Part shown: piece by piece, positions 22,480 to 32,565 of the stretch | Layout: each line of letters starts with the position of its first letter | Numbering within the stretch: position 1 is the first letter of the stretch | Assembly: GCA_017854585.1 (NCBI GenBank) | Contig: JAFMHK010000007.1 | Span: forward strand, 1-64,000 | Reading direction: 5' to 3' | DNA length: 64,000 bases | Source of the DNA: Paracoccaceae bacterium | Lineage (GTDB): Bacteria > Pseudomonadota > Alphaproteobacteria > Rhodobacterales > Rhodobacteraceae | The notes under the pieces: model-generated | What the model saw: the letters and a program-made list of their open reading frames with translations, nothing else | Databases searched by the model: none | Told to the model about the DNA's origin: nothing | Made by a program: the position numbers and the translations under genes

Positions 22480-23064
22480 GTGCTGGCACCAAGGGCTGAG
22501 GCGGCAACGGGCCGTGTGATGGAGGTGCTGGCCCGTTGGCTGGCCTATGGCGGTGGGCTGATCCTGACTGTCTTGGCGTTGATGGTCGTTGTCTCGGTGA
22601 TCGGACGACGGCTGGACGGGATCTTGTTTTTCGGACCGATCACCGGTGATTACGAACTGGTCGAGGCGGGCTGTGCGATCGCTGTGTTCGCCTTCTTGCC
22701 GTGGTGCCAGTTGAAGCGCGGGCATGTGGCGGTGGATATCGTGGTTCAGGCGTTTCCGGCACGGGTCAAGGCATTGTCGGGTCTGATCGGCGATGTGCTG
22801 TTGGCCGTGGCGGCCTATATCATCGCGTGGCGGTTGTGGTTGGGGTTCGGCGAGAAGTTTCCTTATGGCAGCGACAACCTGCGCGCGGCGCTGGACATGG
22901 GGCCGCGACCGTTTTTTCCGCAGACAAGCTATGAATTGGAAATTCCGACCTGGATCCCCTATGGGCTGTGCTTCATTGGGGCCGCGCTATTCTTGATCAC
23001 GGCGCTTTACACGGTCTGGCGGTCGTTGAACTGGACCCTGACGGGCGCGGAGGAACCGGTATGA
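22480..23064 (+). CDS. TRAP transporter small permease (DctQ family)
   Basis: 194 residues, four helices. The family signature 'YELVEAGCAIAVFAFLPWCQLKRGHVAVDI' (Glu-Leu... Gly-His-Val-x-Val-Asp) is present, given here in two parts: YELVEAGCAIAVFAF and LKRGHVAVDI. The start is GTG, immediately after the hydroxylase stop, with GGAG 6 bases upstream in the end of the hydroxylase gene. A downstream ATG (codon 14) is possible. It overlaps dctM by 4 bases. Confidence 0.9.
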   Translation: MLAPRAEAATGRVMEVLARWLAYGGGLILTVLALMVVVSVIGRRLDGILFFGPITGDYELVEAGCAIAVFAFLPWCQLKRGHVAVDIVVQAFPARVKALSGLIGDVLLAVAAYIIAWRLWLGFGEKFPYGSDNLRAALDMGPRPFFPQTSYELEIPTWIPYGLCFIGAALFLITALYTVWRSLNWTLTGAEEPV

Positions 23065-24434
23065 GCGGGCTTGATCTGGCGATGGTCGCCTTCGGGCTGA
23101 TGTTGGTGGCGATCTTTCTGCGCGTTCCCATTGGCGTGGCGATGGGGATCACGGGGTTCGTTGGCACCTGGATCGTGCTGGGACGGCCATCTGCGCCGCT
23201 GAGCCAGCTCAAATCGCTGACTTACGACACGTTTTCGAACTACAATCTGTCCATTGTTCCGCTGTTTTTGCTGATGGGGCAGTTCGCGACGAAATCGGGC
23301 ATGTCGGGTGCGCTGTTTCAGGCGGCAAGCGATTGGCTGGGGCACCGAAAGGGCGGCGTCGCGATGGCTGCGGTGGGGGCCTGCGCGGGCTTCGGCGCGG
23401 TCTGCGGGTCATCGCTGGCGACGGCATCGACCATGGGGCAGGTGGCCCTGCCCGAAATGCGTAAACGGGGCTATTCCGACAGCCTGAGCACCGGCGTTCT
23501 TGCAGCGGGCGGCACATTGGGCATCCTGATCCCGCCATCGATCATTCTGGTGATCTACGCGATTTTGGCACAGCAAAACATCGTCAAGATGTTCGTCGCG
23601 GCGTTGATCCCGGGGATTCTTGCGGCGCTTGGCTATATGTTGACCGTGGCAATCTATGTGCGGGTGCGGCCCGGATCGGCCACGCAGGCCGAACGTGTTC
23701 CCTATCGGCAGCGGTTCGTGACGCTTGGCAAGATCTGGCCGGTGATCGTGATCTTCGGGTTGGTCATGGGGGGCATATCGGCAGACTGGGACTGGGCACA
23801 AAGTGGTGTTCAGGCGCTGTTCACGCCGACCGAGGGGGCCGCAGTCGGCGCTGTGGGGACGGGGCTTTACGGCCTGTTGACCGGCGGTCTGAACTGGCGT
23901 GGATTTCTGGATTCGGTCCTGTCGACGGCACAGGCCACGGCGATGATCTTCTTCATCGTGTTGGGTGCGGCCTTGTTCAACTCGTTCCTTGCGATCACGC
24001 AGGCCCCCGCAGATCTGGTGGTCTGGATCCAGACGCAGGGCTTCGCGCCGCTGACGGTATTGGCGGTGATGCTGATCGCCTACCTGATCTTCGGCTGCGT
24101 GATGGATTCGCTGAGCATGATCTTGCTGACCATCCCGATCTTCTTTCCGATCATCGTGTCGCTGGAGTTCGTGATCTTCGGCTATGCGTTGAGCCCGGAG
24201 GAAACGGCGATCTGGTTTGGTATCCTTGCCCTAATCGTGGTTGAGGTGGGGCTGATTACACCCCCGGTCGGCATGAACCTGTTCATCATCAATTCGATGG
24301 CCAAGGATATCCCGATTGCGCGCACCTATGCCGGCGTTGCGCCCTTTGTGCTTTCCGATCTGGTTCGGGTGGTGATCTTGGTCTGTTTCCCGGTGATCAC
24401 CCTGTGGTTGGTGGGCGTGATGTTCCCGACCTGA
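23061..24434 (+). CDS. TRAP transporter large permease (DctM family)
   Basis: 457 residues, about 12-13 helices, the channel-forming subunit driven by a sodium or proton gradient. Family segments: 'LSIVPLFLLMGQFATKSGMS', 'CAGFGAVCGSSLATASTMGQ', 'GVLAAGGTLGILIPPSIILV' and 'VGLITPPVGMNLFIIN'. The start overlaps dctQ (ATGA). Normal length, unlike the enlarged DctM-type subunit near the right end of the window. Last gene of this operon; the following cupin gene runs on the other strand. Confidence 0.95.
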   Translation: MSGLDLAMVAFGLMLVAIFLRVPIGVAMGITGFVGTWIVLGRPSAPLSQLKSLTYDTFSNYNLSIVPLFLLMGQFATKSGMSGALFQAASDWLGHRKGGVAMAAVGACAGFGAVCGSSLATASTMGQVALPEMRKRGYSDSLSTGVLAAGGTLGILIPPSIILVIYAILAQQNIVKMFVAALIPGILAALGYMLTVAIYVRVRPGSATQAERVPYRQRFVTLGKIWPVIVIFGLVMGGISADWDWAQSGVQALFTPTEGAAVGAVGTGLYGLLTGGLNWRGFLDSVLSTAQATAMIFFIVLGAALFNSFLAITQAPADLVVWIQTQGFAPLTVLAVMLIAYLIFGCVMDSLSMILLTIPIFFPIIVSLEFVIFGYALSPEETAIWFGILALIVVEVGLITPPVGMNLFIINSMAKDIPIARTYAGVAPFVLSDLVRVVILVCFPVITLWLVGVMFPT

Positions 24435-24480
24435 GCTTTCGGTGGGCTTTTGCGGGACGTTGGCCTTCGTTGACCCAAGA

Positions 24481-24903
24481 TCAGCGCACTCTCGGGATGT
24501 CGAACCCTGCGGGGGCAAGGGTGAAGCCCGAGAACTGAAAACCCGGCGACACGGTGCAGGAGACGAGGGTGTAGGCCCCGGTCGTGCGGGCCGCCTGCCA
24601 ATGGTTTTCGGGGACGATGATCTGGGGTGCGCCTTGCTCAAGGTCGGGGGTCAGCAGATGATCGACCGCCGGGCCCGCATCGGTTGCACTGAGGCTGAGG
24701 GTCAGGGGCGCACCCGCATGGTAAAGCCAGATCTCGGTGGCATCGACGCGGTGCCAGTGGCTTGCCTCACCTTGTCTCAGCAGGAAATAGATGCAGGTTC
24801 CAGTTGGGCGACCTTCGTTTTCGGCCATCCAGGTCTGGCGGTAATGACCGCCCTCGGGATGTGGTTCCAGCGCGAGATGGCTTATGATCTGATCCGCAGT
24901 CAT
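24481..24903 (-). CDS. Cupin superfamily protein (DUF985)
   Basis: 140 residues, single small beta-barrel. The DUF985 pattern is clear: N-terminal 'LALEPHPEGGHYRQTW', the metal-site-like 'SHWHRVDATEIWLYHAG', and 'IIVPENHWQAARTTG', ending with 'VSPGFQFSGFTLAP'. Function of the family is not established; it is often viewed as a sugar-epimerase-like cupin. It is convergent with the TRAP operon and does not overlap neighbours. Confidence 0.9.
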   Translation of the reverse strand: MTADQIISHLALEPHPEGGHYRQTWMAENEGRPTGTCIYFLLRQGEASHWHRVDATEIWLYHAGAPLTLSLSATDAGPAVDHLLTPDLEQGAPQIIVPENHWQAARTTGAYTLVSCTVSPGFQFSGFTLAPAGFDIPRVR

Positions 24904-25000
24904 TATGGCCCTTGTCTTGATTGATGGCGGCGGTATCGGTCAGGTTGCGGGCGACCTGCGCGGGGTGGCCCGGGTCTGCGGCTGATCATGTGACGGCGGC

Positions 25001-25044
25001 CCCTGACATGCCCGAGACCTGTCAGGGACAGTGGCTCGGGCATG
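25001..25044 (-). terminator. Nested inverted repeats downstream of eno
   Basis: CATGCCCGAG (25007-25016) pairs perfectly with CTCGGGCATG (25035-25044). In addition CCCTGAC (25001-25007) can pair with GTCAGGG (25021-25027), so two alternative hairpins compete. No T-run follows on the enolase strand. Possibly a termination or mRNA 3'-end structure. Confidence 0.45.
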
Positions 25045-25081
25045 GGTAGGCGATCAAGACGGATGCGGGTCTGCCCTGTCG

Positions 25082-26389
<1,308 letters not shown>

Positions 26390-26421
26390 CTATAGCAGGG
26401 GCTTGCGACAGATCGAAGGGT

Positions 26422-27306
26422 CTAGTTTGCCGGCGTTGCCCGCGCTTGGTGGCGCAACTGCGCCTCGCGCGCAAAGCTGTAAAGGCCGGTGGCAATGACG
26501 ATTGCGGCCCCGATCAATGTCCAGAGGTCTGGCTGTTCGTCAAAGATGACCACCGCGATGATCAGCGCAAAGACAAGCCGGGAATAGCGAAACGGGGTGA
26601 CCGCACTGATATCACCCGTCCGCATGGCATTGGTAATGGCCAGAAACGCGACAAGGCCCATGACGAGCGCCGCCGCCATAACCCCCCAGATCGCCAGCGA
26701 CGGCATCGCCGCGCCGCCTGTGTATGCCAGCACCGCAAAGCCTGCGGCCATGATGGAGGCCATGGAATAGGTGGCAAGTTGCGAGGCGGAAATCGTGTTG
26801 GGGACAGGCCGCGTGGCCAGATCGCGGATGGACACGAAGATGGTGCCGAAAACCGCGAACCAGACCATGGCATCGAACCCTTCAAGACCGGGGCGGATGA
26901 TGATCAGCACCCCGGCCAGCCCGACGGCAATCGCGGTCCAGCGGCGCCAGCCCACCTTTTCACCCAAGAACAGGGCGGCCCCAAGCGTCACAATCAGGGG
27001 ATTGGCCTGCAAAATGGCCGAGAAGGTCGAGAATGGAACCAGCGCAATCGCCGAGACGATGCAGATCGTCGCGCCCATTTCGGCGACGTTGCGGAGCATG
27101 ACAGGGCGCAGCAGAAGCACCGGAGAGATCAGCCGCACACCCTGCAACTTGGCAATTATGCCGAAGATCACGGTGCCGCCAACGCCGAACATGGCAAGGA
27201 TTTGTCCCACGGGCAGCGTTTCGGCTGCAACCTTGATGAAGGCATCGGCAACGGCAAAGCCGAACATGGCGAGCGTCATCCACGCCATGCCTTTCAGATT
27301 TTCCAA
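26422..27306 (-). CDS. EamA/DMT family transporter
   Basis: 294 residues in two EamA repeats of about five helices each. The first repeat ends with 'ANPLIVTLGAALFLGEKVGWRRW', the second with 'FRYSRLVFALIIAVVIFDEQPDLWT'. The start is TTG: it has AAAGGA 8 bases upstream and matches the usual MxNLxG beginning, whereas the ATG at codon 7 is too close to any ribosome site. Substrate unknown; drug/metabolite or amino-acid export are typical for the family. Same strand as the SnoaL-like gene upstream and enolase downstream. Confidence 0.88.
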   Translation of the reverse strand: MENLKGMAWMTLAMFGFAVADAFIKVAAETLPVGQILAMFGVGGTVIFGIIAKLQGVRLISPVLLLRPVMLRNVAEMGATICIVSAIALVPFSTFSAILQANPLIVTLGAALFLGEKVGWRRWTAIAVGLAGVLIIIRPGLEGFDAMVWFAVFGTIFVSIRDLATRPVPNTISASQLATYSMASIMAAGFAVLAYTGGAAMPSLAIWGVMAAALVMGLVAFLAITNAMRTGDISAVTPFRYSRLVFALIIAVVIFDEQPDLWTLIGAAIVIATGLYSFAREAQLRHQARATPAN

Positions 27307-27354
27307 CAGAGCGTCCTTTTGTTCGCGTCGGTCCGCCCTAACGCGCCAATGCCC

Positions 27355-27765
27355 TCAGGGAAAGGGGGATCGGATGCCTGCGGCTTGTCGGGCATAATCC
27401 TCGGCGTCGAACCATCCCTTGGAGGCGGCAACCTTGCCGTCCGCGTCCATCTCCCATTCCTCCCAGCCTTTGACGGCAAGCGGATTGCCGGTTCCCGCGT
27501 GGTGTCCGGTGAACGTCCAGACATAGATGACGTGGTCACCGGCGGACCGAAGATCGTCGCACACGAGGGTCAGGTCGGGCACATCGGCGTAGAAGCCTGC
27601 GGCCATCTCGGCGACGCGGTCACGGCCTTGCCAAGGATCGCCCTTGTTGATGACGATCACACCGTCCTGCGCATAGAAGGACGCCACCGCCTGCGGATCG
27701 CCAGAGTTCCATGCTGCAGTATAATCCTTTGCGATTCGGGTCAGTTTCGACAAGTCACGTGGCAT
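27355..27765 (-). CDS. SnoaL-like (NTF2-fold) protein
   Basis: 136 residues. It has the cone-shaped NTF2 fold pattern of the SnoaL/ketosteroid-isomerase-like superfamily: 'DYTAAWNSGDPQAVASFYAQDGVIVIN', quoted in parts as DYTAAWNSGDPQAV and FYAQDGVIVIN, then 'GRDRVAEMAAGFYADVPD' and 'VYVWTFTGHHAGTGNP'-like beta strands. Members are enzymes or binding proteins and the substrate cannot be inferred. It lies 48 bases upstream of the EamA transporter gene and may share its transcript. Confidence 0.82.
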   Translation of the reverse strand: MPRDLSKLTRIAKDYTAAWNSGDPQAVASFYAQDGVIVINKGDPWQGRDRVAEMAAGFYADVPDLTLVCDDLRSAGDHVIYVWTFTGHHAGTGNPLAVKGWEEWEMDADGKVAASKGWFDAEDYARQAAGIRSPFP

Positions 27766-27883
27766 GGCTGCAAGGCCCTCCTGTTCATGGGCATGTAATC
27801 CACATCACACGCATGCATCGCAAACTTAACATCGAACCCGGCATGATTCGCATAGTAAATTTCCGCCTTTTGCCGAGGCCCGG

Positions 27884-28309
27884 TCAGCCTTTTTTCAGCG
27901 GGACACCATAAAGCTCCAACTTGTGACCCTTGAGGCGATAGCCCAGCTTTTCCGCGATTCGTTCCTGCAGCGCCTCGATCTCGGCATCGACAAACTCGAT
28001 CACCTCGCCGGAATTCATGTCGATCAGGTGATCGTGATGGTCACGCTCGGCGTCTTCATAGCGGGCGCGGCCATCGCCGAACTCCAGCCGGTCCAGAATG
28101 CCGGATTCCTCGAACAGCTTGACGGTGCGGTAGACGGTCGCGATGGAAATGTGCGGGTCACGGGCGGCGGCGCGGGCGTAAAGCTCTTCAACATCGGGGT
28201 GGTCATCGGCGGCCTCAAGCACCTGGGCGATGACCCGGCGCTGGTCGGTCATACGCAGCCCCTTGGCTTCGCAGCGCTCTTCGATCGTATCTATCATAGC
28301 TTTACCCAT
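27884..28309 (-). CDS. fur: Fur/Mur family metal-responsive regulator
   Basis: 141 residues. Winged helix ('LRMTDQRRVIAQVLEAADDH', 'ISIATVYRTVKLFEESGIL') and the metal-binding region 'DHHDHLIDMNSGEVIEFVDAEIEALQ', given as DHHDHLIDMNSGEVIEF. The usual Cys-x-x-Cys pairs are missing, as in the alphaproteobacterial Fur/Mur branch, which senses manganese or iron. It lacks the HHH heme motif of Irr. Two in-frame ATG starts lie 12 bases apart and I use the upstream one. Upstream of it is about 400 bases without a gene. Confidence 0.87.
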   Translation of the reverse strand: MGKAMIDTIEERCEAKGLRMTDQRRVIAQVLEAADDHPDVEELYARAAARDPHISIATVYRTVKLFEESGILDRLEFGDGRARYEDAERDHHDHLIDMNSGEVIEFVDAEIEALQERIAEKLGYRLKGHKLELYGVPLKKG

Positions 28310-28707
28310 CGTGGACGTGCGGGTTGGTATACGCAAAACCGCCGCTTGGGAGAAGACGCGATCGGACCTCCGCCGCCGTCGTCCCCCGATCCGCGGGTTA
28401 TGGTCGCGGGGGCAGGGTAGGCGGGGACCTCTGGCGCGCAATCGGATCGCTCGGTGCGCGGCCTGTTCCGTCCTTCACGCATCGCGCGCCGTCGATTGAG
28501 GCAAGGACGCCGGCCACTGCGGTCAAGCTCTGCGTCGGGCGGGGTCTGAAACCAATGGCCGCCCGGTTATTTCTTCAGCGTGCCAGCGTGGCAGCGCGGC
28601 AGGGACATGATGTCGGGGGGCGGTGGCGAGAGTCAGCTTTTACGAACCCGCGGCCTGTTGACACCTCTGACCCGCCCATCCACTGAGGGGAAGCCGAGGG
28701 GATCACC
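28310..28707. other. Intergenic region between fur and an EamA transporter gene
   Basis: About 400 bases between two divergent genes. It is GC-rich and contains open frames of low-complexity Arg/Pro composition that do not look like proteins. TTGACA at 28658-28663 could be a -35 element for the transporter but has no good -10 partner. GAGGGG just before the ATG at 28708 is that gene's ribosome site. I see nothing else. Confidence 0.5.
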
Positions 28708-29649
28708 ATGGATCGCAAGCCACAGATGGACGCATTTGGCGCCCTGTCATTGACCGGGTTTGCCCTGTTGCTGGCGCTTAATCAAGTTGTCATCAAGATC
28801 ACCAACGAGGGCCTGCAGCCGATCTTTTTCGCAGGGTTGCGGTCCGCAGGCGGGGCGATATGCATCCTTTTGTGGATGAAGGCCCGAGGCATCCGCATTC
28901 ACATTGCGCCGGGAACCGTTCCCGCCGGGCTGTTGATCGGGGTGGCGTTTGCGGTTGAATTCATCTTCTTGTTCGTCGCTTTGGACCTGACGACGGTCAC
29001 GCGGACCTCGATCATTTTCTACACCATGCCATTCTGGCTGGCGCTGGCGGCGCATTTCGTGTTGCCGGGAGAACGCCTGACGGGTGTCAAGCTTGCCGGT
29101 CTTGGGCTGGCGCTGGGCGGTGTGGCGTATGCCATCGCACAGCGGAGCGGCCCGGACGGGCAGGCGTCGCTGATGGGGGATCTTTGCGCGCTGGCGGCTG
29201 CGTTGGCATGGGCCGGGATCGCCCTGTGTGCGCGGGCGACAGTGCTCAAGACCGTGCGGCCAGAGGTGCAGTTGTTGTGGCAACTTACCGTGTCGGCGCC
29301 GATCTTGTTGTTGGCTGCGCTGTTGTTCGGGCCCTTGCTGCGTGATCCGACGTGGATCCATTGGGCGGGATTGGCATTTCAGATATTCTTTGTGGTCAGC
29401 GCAGGCTTCCTGTTCTGGCTTTGGCTGCTGAGCATTTATCCGGCCGCCGCCGTCGCGTCCTTCAGCTTTCTGTCGCCGATCTTTGGCGTCTTGCTGGGTT
29501 GGCTACTGCTGGGGGAGCATGTTGGCTCTGAGATCATCGTGGCGCTGGTGCTGGTGTGCGTGGGTCTTTTGTTGATCAATCGGCCAACCCGAGGTCGGCC
29601 CAGATCGGCAGATGATCCGATGCGTGGCCCGCAGCCCCGGCGCGGATAG
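28708..29649 (+). CDS. EamA/DMT family transporter
   Basis: 313 residues, ten helices in two repeats. 'LALNQVVIKITNEGLQPIFFAGLRSAGG', cited as LNQVVIKITNEGLQPIFF, 'TSIIFYTMPFWLALAAHFVLPGE' and the second-repeat 'VASFSFLSPIFGVLLGWLLLGE' are typical of this family. Substrate unknown. The last helix ends near residue 290. The remaining charged tail (Thr-Arg-Gly-Arg-Pro onwards) is encoded in the 74 bases that overlap, head-on, the end of the EEP hydrolase gene. Confidence 0.9.
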   Translation: MDRKPQMDAFGALSLTGFALLLALNQVVIKITNEGLQPIFFAGLRSAGGAICILLWMKARGIRIHIAPGTVPAGLLIGVAFAVEFIFLFVALDLTTVTRTSIIFYTMPFWLALAAHFVLPGERLTGVKLAGLGLALGGVAYAIAQRSGPDGQASLMGDLCALAAALAWAGIALCARATVLKTVRPEVQLLWQLTVSAPILLLAALLFGPLLRDPTWIHWAGLAFQIFFVVSAGFLFWLWLLSIYPAAAVASFSFLSPIFGVLLGWLLLGEHVGSEIIVALVLVCVGLLLINRPTRGRPRSADDPMRGPQPRRG

Positions 29650-30304
29650 CGCCCGCATCCAGAAGGTGCAGCCCCGGTCCTGTCGCTACTCTGTCCAGTG
29701 CCGCGATCGGCCTGCGCGATGGAAAGCTGCGGCCGGGGTTGTGCACCGTGAAGAACGGATCAAGGGGTGCAAACCCTTGGGAAGGGGACCATTCGTTCAG
29801 ATCACCCAGCAGGATGGTTGGGCGGGCGGCAAGAGACATCTGTTCGGCCATCATCAGTGTCATCTGCTGTTGTCGGTCCCGGCGCCGCAGGCCCAGATGC
29901 GTCGCCATCACGCGCAGCGGTCCGCGTGCCGAGGTTACATCGACGATGATCGCGCCGCGTGGCTCAAGCCCCGGAAGGGGCAGGCGATGCACCGCGTCAA
30001 CCTGCCAACCCGGTGCCAGCAATAGCGCATTGCCATGAAAGCCCAGACTGACCTTGGTCGGGGCGACCGCCGCAGGGAACATGTTGGTTTCGCTGCGAAT
30101 AACGTCCGGCGGCAAGGCATACCTGCGCGGCGGCAGGCGTTTGTCGGCCTCTTGCAGGGCGACGATATCGGCACCGATCTGCCGGATCACCCCGGCGATC
30201 CGATGCGGGTCACGGCGCATGTCCAACCCCACGCATTTGCGGATGTTGTAGCTGACCACACGGATTGCGTTGGCCGATTTGGGTGGTGGGACCATCATGA
30301 CCAT
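29576..30304 (-). CDS. Endonuclease/exonuclease/phosphatase (EEP) family protein
   Basis: 242 residues. All landmarks of the DNase I-like fold are there: 'IRVVSYNIRKCVG', 'DIVALQEAD' with the catalytic Glu, 'MATHLGLRRRDRQQQ', 'ILLGDLNEW' and, near the end, 'GHASDHLPIWADL' with the catalytic Asp-His. Substrate could be a nucleic acid, a phospholipid or a phosphate ester. The N-terminal Met has weak support; codons 3 or 4 are alternatives. Its 3' end, including the SDHLP motif, is antisense to the tail of the EamA gene. Confidence 0.9.
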   Translation of the reverse strand: MVMMVPPPKSANAIRVVSYNIRKCVGLDMRRDPHRIAGVIRQIGADIVALQEADKRLPPRRYALPPDVIRSETNMFPAAVAPTKVSLGFHGNALLLAPGWQVDAVHRLPLPGLEPRGAIIVDVTSARGPLRVMATHLGLRRRDRQQQMTLMMAEQMSLAARPTILLGDLNEWSPSQGFAPLDPFFTVHNPGRSFPSRRPIAALDRVATGPGLHLLDAGAIRAGAAGHASDHLPIWADLGLAD

Positions 30305-30377
30305 GAGTTTGCCCGACTGCGCGTCAGGAACAAGCCCGCCATTGAGAAAGGTGCCACAACGCGATTAACTGACTGGC

Positions 30378-31022
30378 ATGAACATCATGAAGGAACAGAA
30401 CCGCATCACCCTGATCATCTGGGCATCGTTGCTGGTGGGGGCTATCTTGGCGGGCATCGCGGGGCGGTGGCAGACGGCATTCGTGGCGCTTGCCACCATC
30501 GCGGTATCGCTGGTGCCGCTGTTGGTGGTGCCGCGGTTTGGCATCAGGCTACCGCGCGGCATGATCGCGGCCTCGACGTTCTTTATCTTTGCGACGCTTT
30601 TTCTGGGCGAAGTCTTTGATTTTTATGGACGTTATTGGTGGTGGGATATCGCCCTGCACGGCATCTCCGCGCTTGGGTTCGGCATTATCGGATTCCTGTT
30701 CGTCTTTATCTTGTTCAAGGGAGATCGCTATGCCGCCCCCGCTTGGGCACTTGGGCTGATCGCGTTCTGCGTTGCGGTGACGATTGGGGTTCTGTGGGAG
30801 ATATTCGAATTCGCCATGGACCAGATCCTTGATCTCAACATGCAAAAATCAGGATTGCTGGACACGATGGGCGACCTGATCGTGGACGTGACCGGCGCAG
30901 CCATCGGGGGGCTGGCCGGATTTTTTTATCTGAAAGGGCAATCGGTTGGCGGGTTGTCGGGACTGATTGACGAATTTATCCATCTGAACCGCGACTGGTT
31001 CAAACGGTTTCGCAACAAGTAG
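30378..31022 (+). CDS. DUF2238/YjdF-like membrane protein
   Basis: 214 residues, about six helices. The conserved pattern of the family is recognisable: 'GRYWWWDIALHGISALGFGI' (Trp-Trp-Asp...His), 'GVLWEIFEFAMDQ' (Trp-Glu-Ile...Glu) and 'DTMGDLIVDVTGAAIGG'. The charged residues embedded in helices suggest an enzyme or channel, but the role of the family is unknown. Divergent from the EEP gene; an in-frame ATG three codons later is an alternative start. Confidence 0.78.
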   Translation: MNIMKEQNRITLIIWASLLVGAILAGIAGRWQTAFVALATIAVSLVPLLVVPRFGIRLPRGMIAASTFFIFATLFLGEVFDFYGRYWWWDIALHGISALGFGIIGFLFVFILFKGDRYAAPAWALGLIAFCVAVTIGVLWEIFEFAMDQILDLNMQKSGLLDTMGDLIVDVTGAAIGGLAGFFYLKGQSVGGLSGLIDEFIHLNRDWFKRFRNK

Positions 31023-31024
31023 CG

Positions 31025-32449
31025 TCAGGTGCCGCAGAACGTGGCCTGCACCACCTCAGAGGCGTCTGGCGGGGCCTGATAGGCGGCCTGCTCGGGCTGA
31101 TCATCGAAGGGTGCCGCGAGGATGGTGTTCAACGTATGAAACGGACCCATGTCACCCGTCAGGGCGGCCTGAATGACTTCCTCCACCCTGTGATTGCGCG
31201 GGATGTAGGCGGGGTTGTTGGCCTGCATCCGGGCGACACGGTCGGGGGCGTCATCAAGACGGGCCTGATAGGTTGCGAACCACGCGTCAAATTCCGTGGG
31301 ATCGACGAAAAGTTCGCGCGCCGTTTCGGGGGATGCGCCGGACAGGGCGCGGAAGGTCAACGTAAAATCGGCCTGGTTCCGGGCCATTGCGTCAAGCAGG
31401 GCGAAGGCCAGTTGCGCATCATCTTCGCGCGCTGAGGTCAGGCCAAGTTTGCCGCGCAGGATGTCGTGCCACGCGGCATCGAAACGGTCGGAAAAACCGT
31501 TCACCATTTCGCTGAAGCGTTCGATTGCGGCATCGCGGTCCGGCATGATGGCAAGCAAGGCCGTCGCCAGCTGCGCAATATTCCAGACCGCGATTTGCGG
31601 CTGGTTGGTGTAGGCATAGCGGCCATACTGATCAATGGAGGAATAGACCGTTTCGGGGTGAAAGGCATCCATGAACGCGCAGGGTCCATAGTCGATGGTT
31701 TCGCCCGATATCGTCATGTTGTCAGTGTTCATGACCCCGTGGATGAACCCCACGCCCATCCACTTTGCAATCAGGCTTGCCTGCGCACCGATGACGGCAT
31801 CCAGCAGACCCTCGGGGCCTTGTGCGTCGGGGTAGTGGCGGGAAATCGTGTATTGGGTTAGCGCCTCCAGCCCCTCCAGATCGCGCCGGGCGGCGAAATA
31901 TTGGAACGTGCCGACGCGGATGTGGCTGGCGGCGACGCGGGTCACGATCGCGCCGGGCACGCGGGTTTCGCGCAAGATCGTGTCGCCGGTGGCCACTGCG
32001 GCAAGCGCGCGGGTGGTGGGGATGCCCAAGGCGTGCATTGCTTCGGACATGATGTATTCACGCAAAACCGGACCCAGCCATGCGCGGCCGTCGCCCATGC
32101 GGGAGTATGGCGTGCGGCCAGCGCCCTTCAATTGGATGTCGAACCGGGCGCCATCGGGGGCCACAACCTCGCCCAGCAAGATCGCGCGCCCATCGCCCAG
32201 TTGCGGCGACCAGCCGCCGAACTGATGGCCGGCATAGACCTGTGCCAGCGGCGCGGCACCATCAGGCGCGGTGTTGCCTGCAAAGATCGCCGCGAGGGTC
32301 GCCGGGTCATCGGAAAGCGACAGGCCAAGGCGGTCGGCCAAGTCACGGTTGACGGCAAGAACAGAGGGCGCCGACACCGGTTCCGGCATTTGCCGCGTGA
32401 AAAACCGGTCGGGAAGTTGAGCATAGGTATTGTCGAAGGGGAATTGCAT
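31025..32449 (-). CDS. selO: Protein adenylyltransferase SelO (YdiU)
   Basis: A pseudokinase-fold enzyme that transfers AMP to protein hydroxyls during redox stress. 474 residues, normal. '[18 protein letters not shown]', '[20 protein letters not shown]', '[16 protein letters not shown]' and the metal-binding '[13 protein letters not shown]...DYGPCAFMD' are intact. The penultimate region ends Phe-Cys-Gly-Thr; animal SelO has selenocysteine near this end, and bacteria have cysteine. AGGA lies about 8 bases before the ATG. The nucleoside hydrolase gene lies 116 bases upstream on the same strand. Confidence 0.95.
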   Translation of the reverse strand: MQFPFDNTYAQLPDRFFTRQMPEPVSAPSVLAVNRDLADRLGLSLSDDPATLAAIFAGNTAPDGAAPLAQVYAGHQFGGWSPQLGDGRAILLGEVVAPDGARFDIQLKGAGRTPYSRMGDGRAWLGPVLREYIMSEAMHALGIPTTRALAAVATGDTILRETRVPGAIVTRVAASHIRVGTFQYFAARRDLEGLEALTQYTISRHYPDAQGPEGLLDAVIGAQASLIAKWMGVGFIHGVMNTDNMTISGETIDYGPCAFMDAFHPETVYSSIDQYGRYAYTNQPQIAVWNIAQLATALLAIMPDRDAAIERFSEMVNGFSDRFDAAWHDILRGKLGLTSAREDDAQLAFALLDAMARNQADFTLTFRALSGASPETARELFVDPTEFDAWFATYQARLDDAPDRVARMQANNPAYIPRNHRVEEVIQAALTGDMGPFHTLNTILAAPFDDQPEQAAYQAPPDASEVVQATFCGT

Positions 32450-32565
32450 GGCGCGGATCCTGATGGCTTATACCAGAGGTAGGGCGGCATGCCTTGGAAC
32501 GCCACCCCCCGCTTGCACACGTTGATCTGGCGGCAAGCGATCTTGATGCGGATTGCCGGGGTAAA

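Noticed and set aside
28324-28686. A possible 120-residue protein between fur and the EamA gene
   Set aside because: Arg/Pro/Ala-rich, no ribosome site, no recognisable fold; treated as intergenic.
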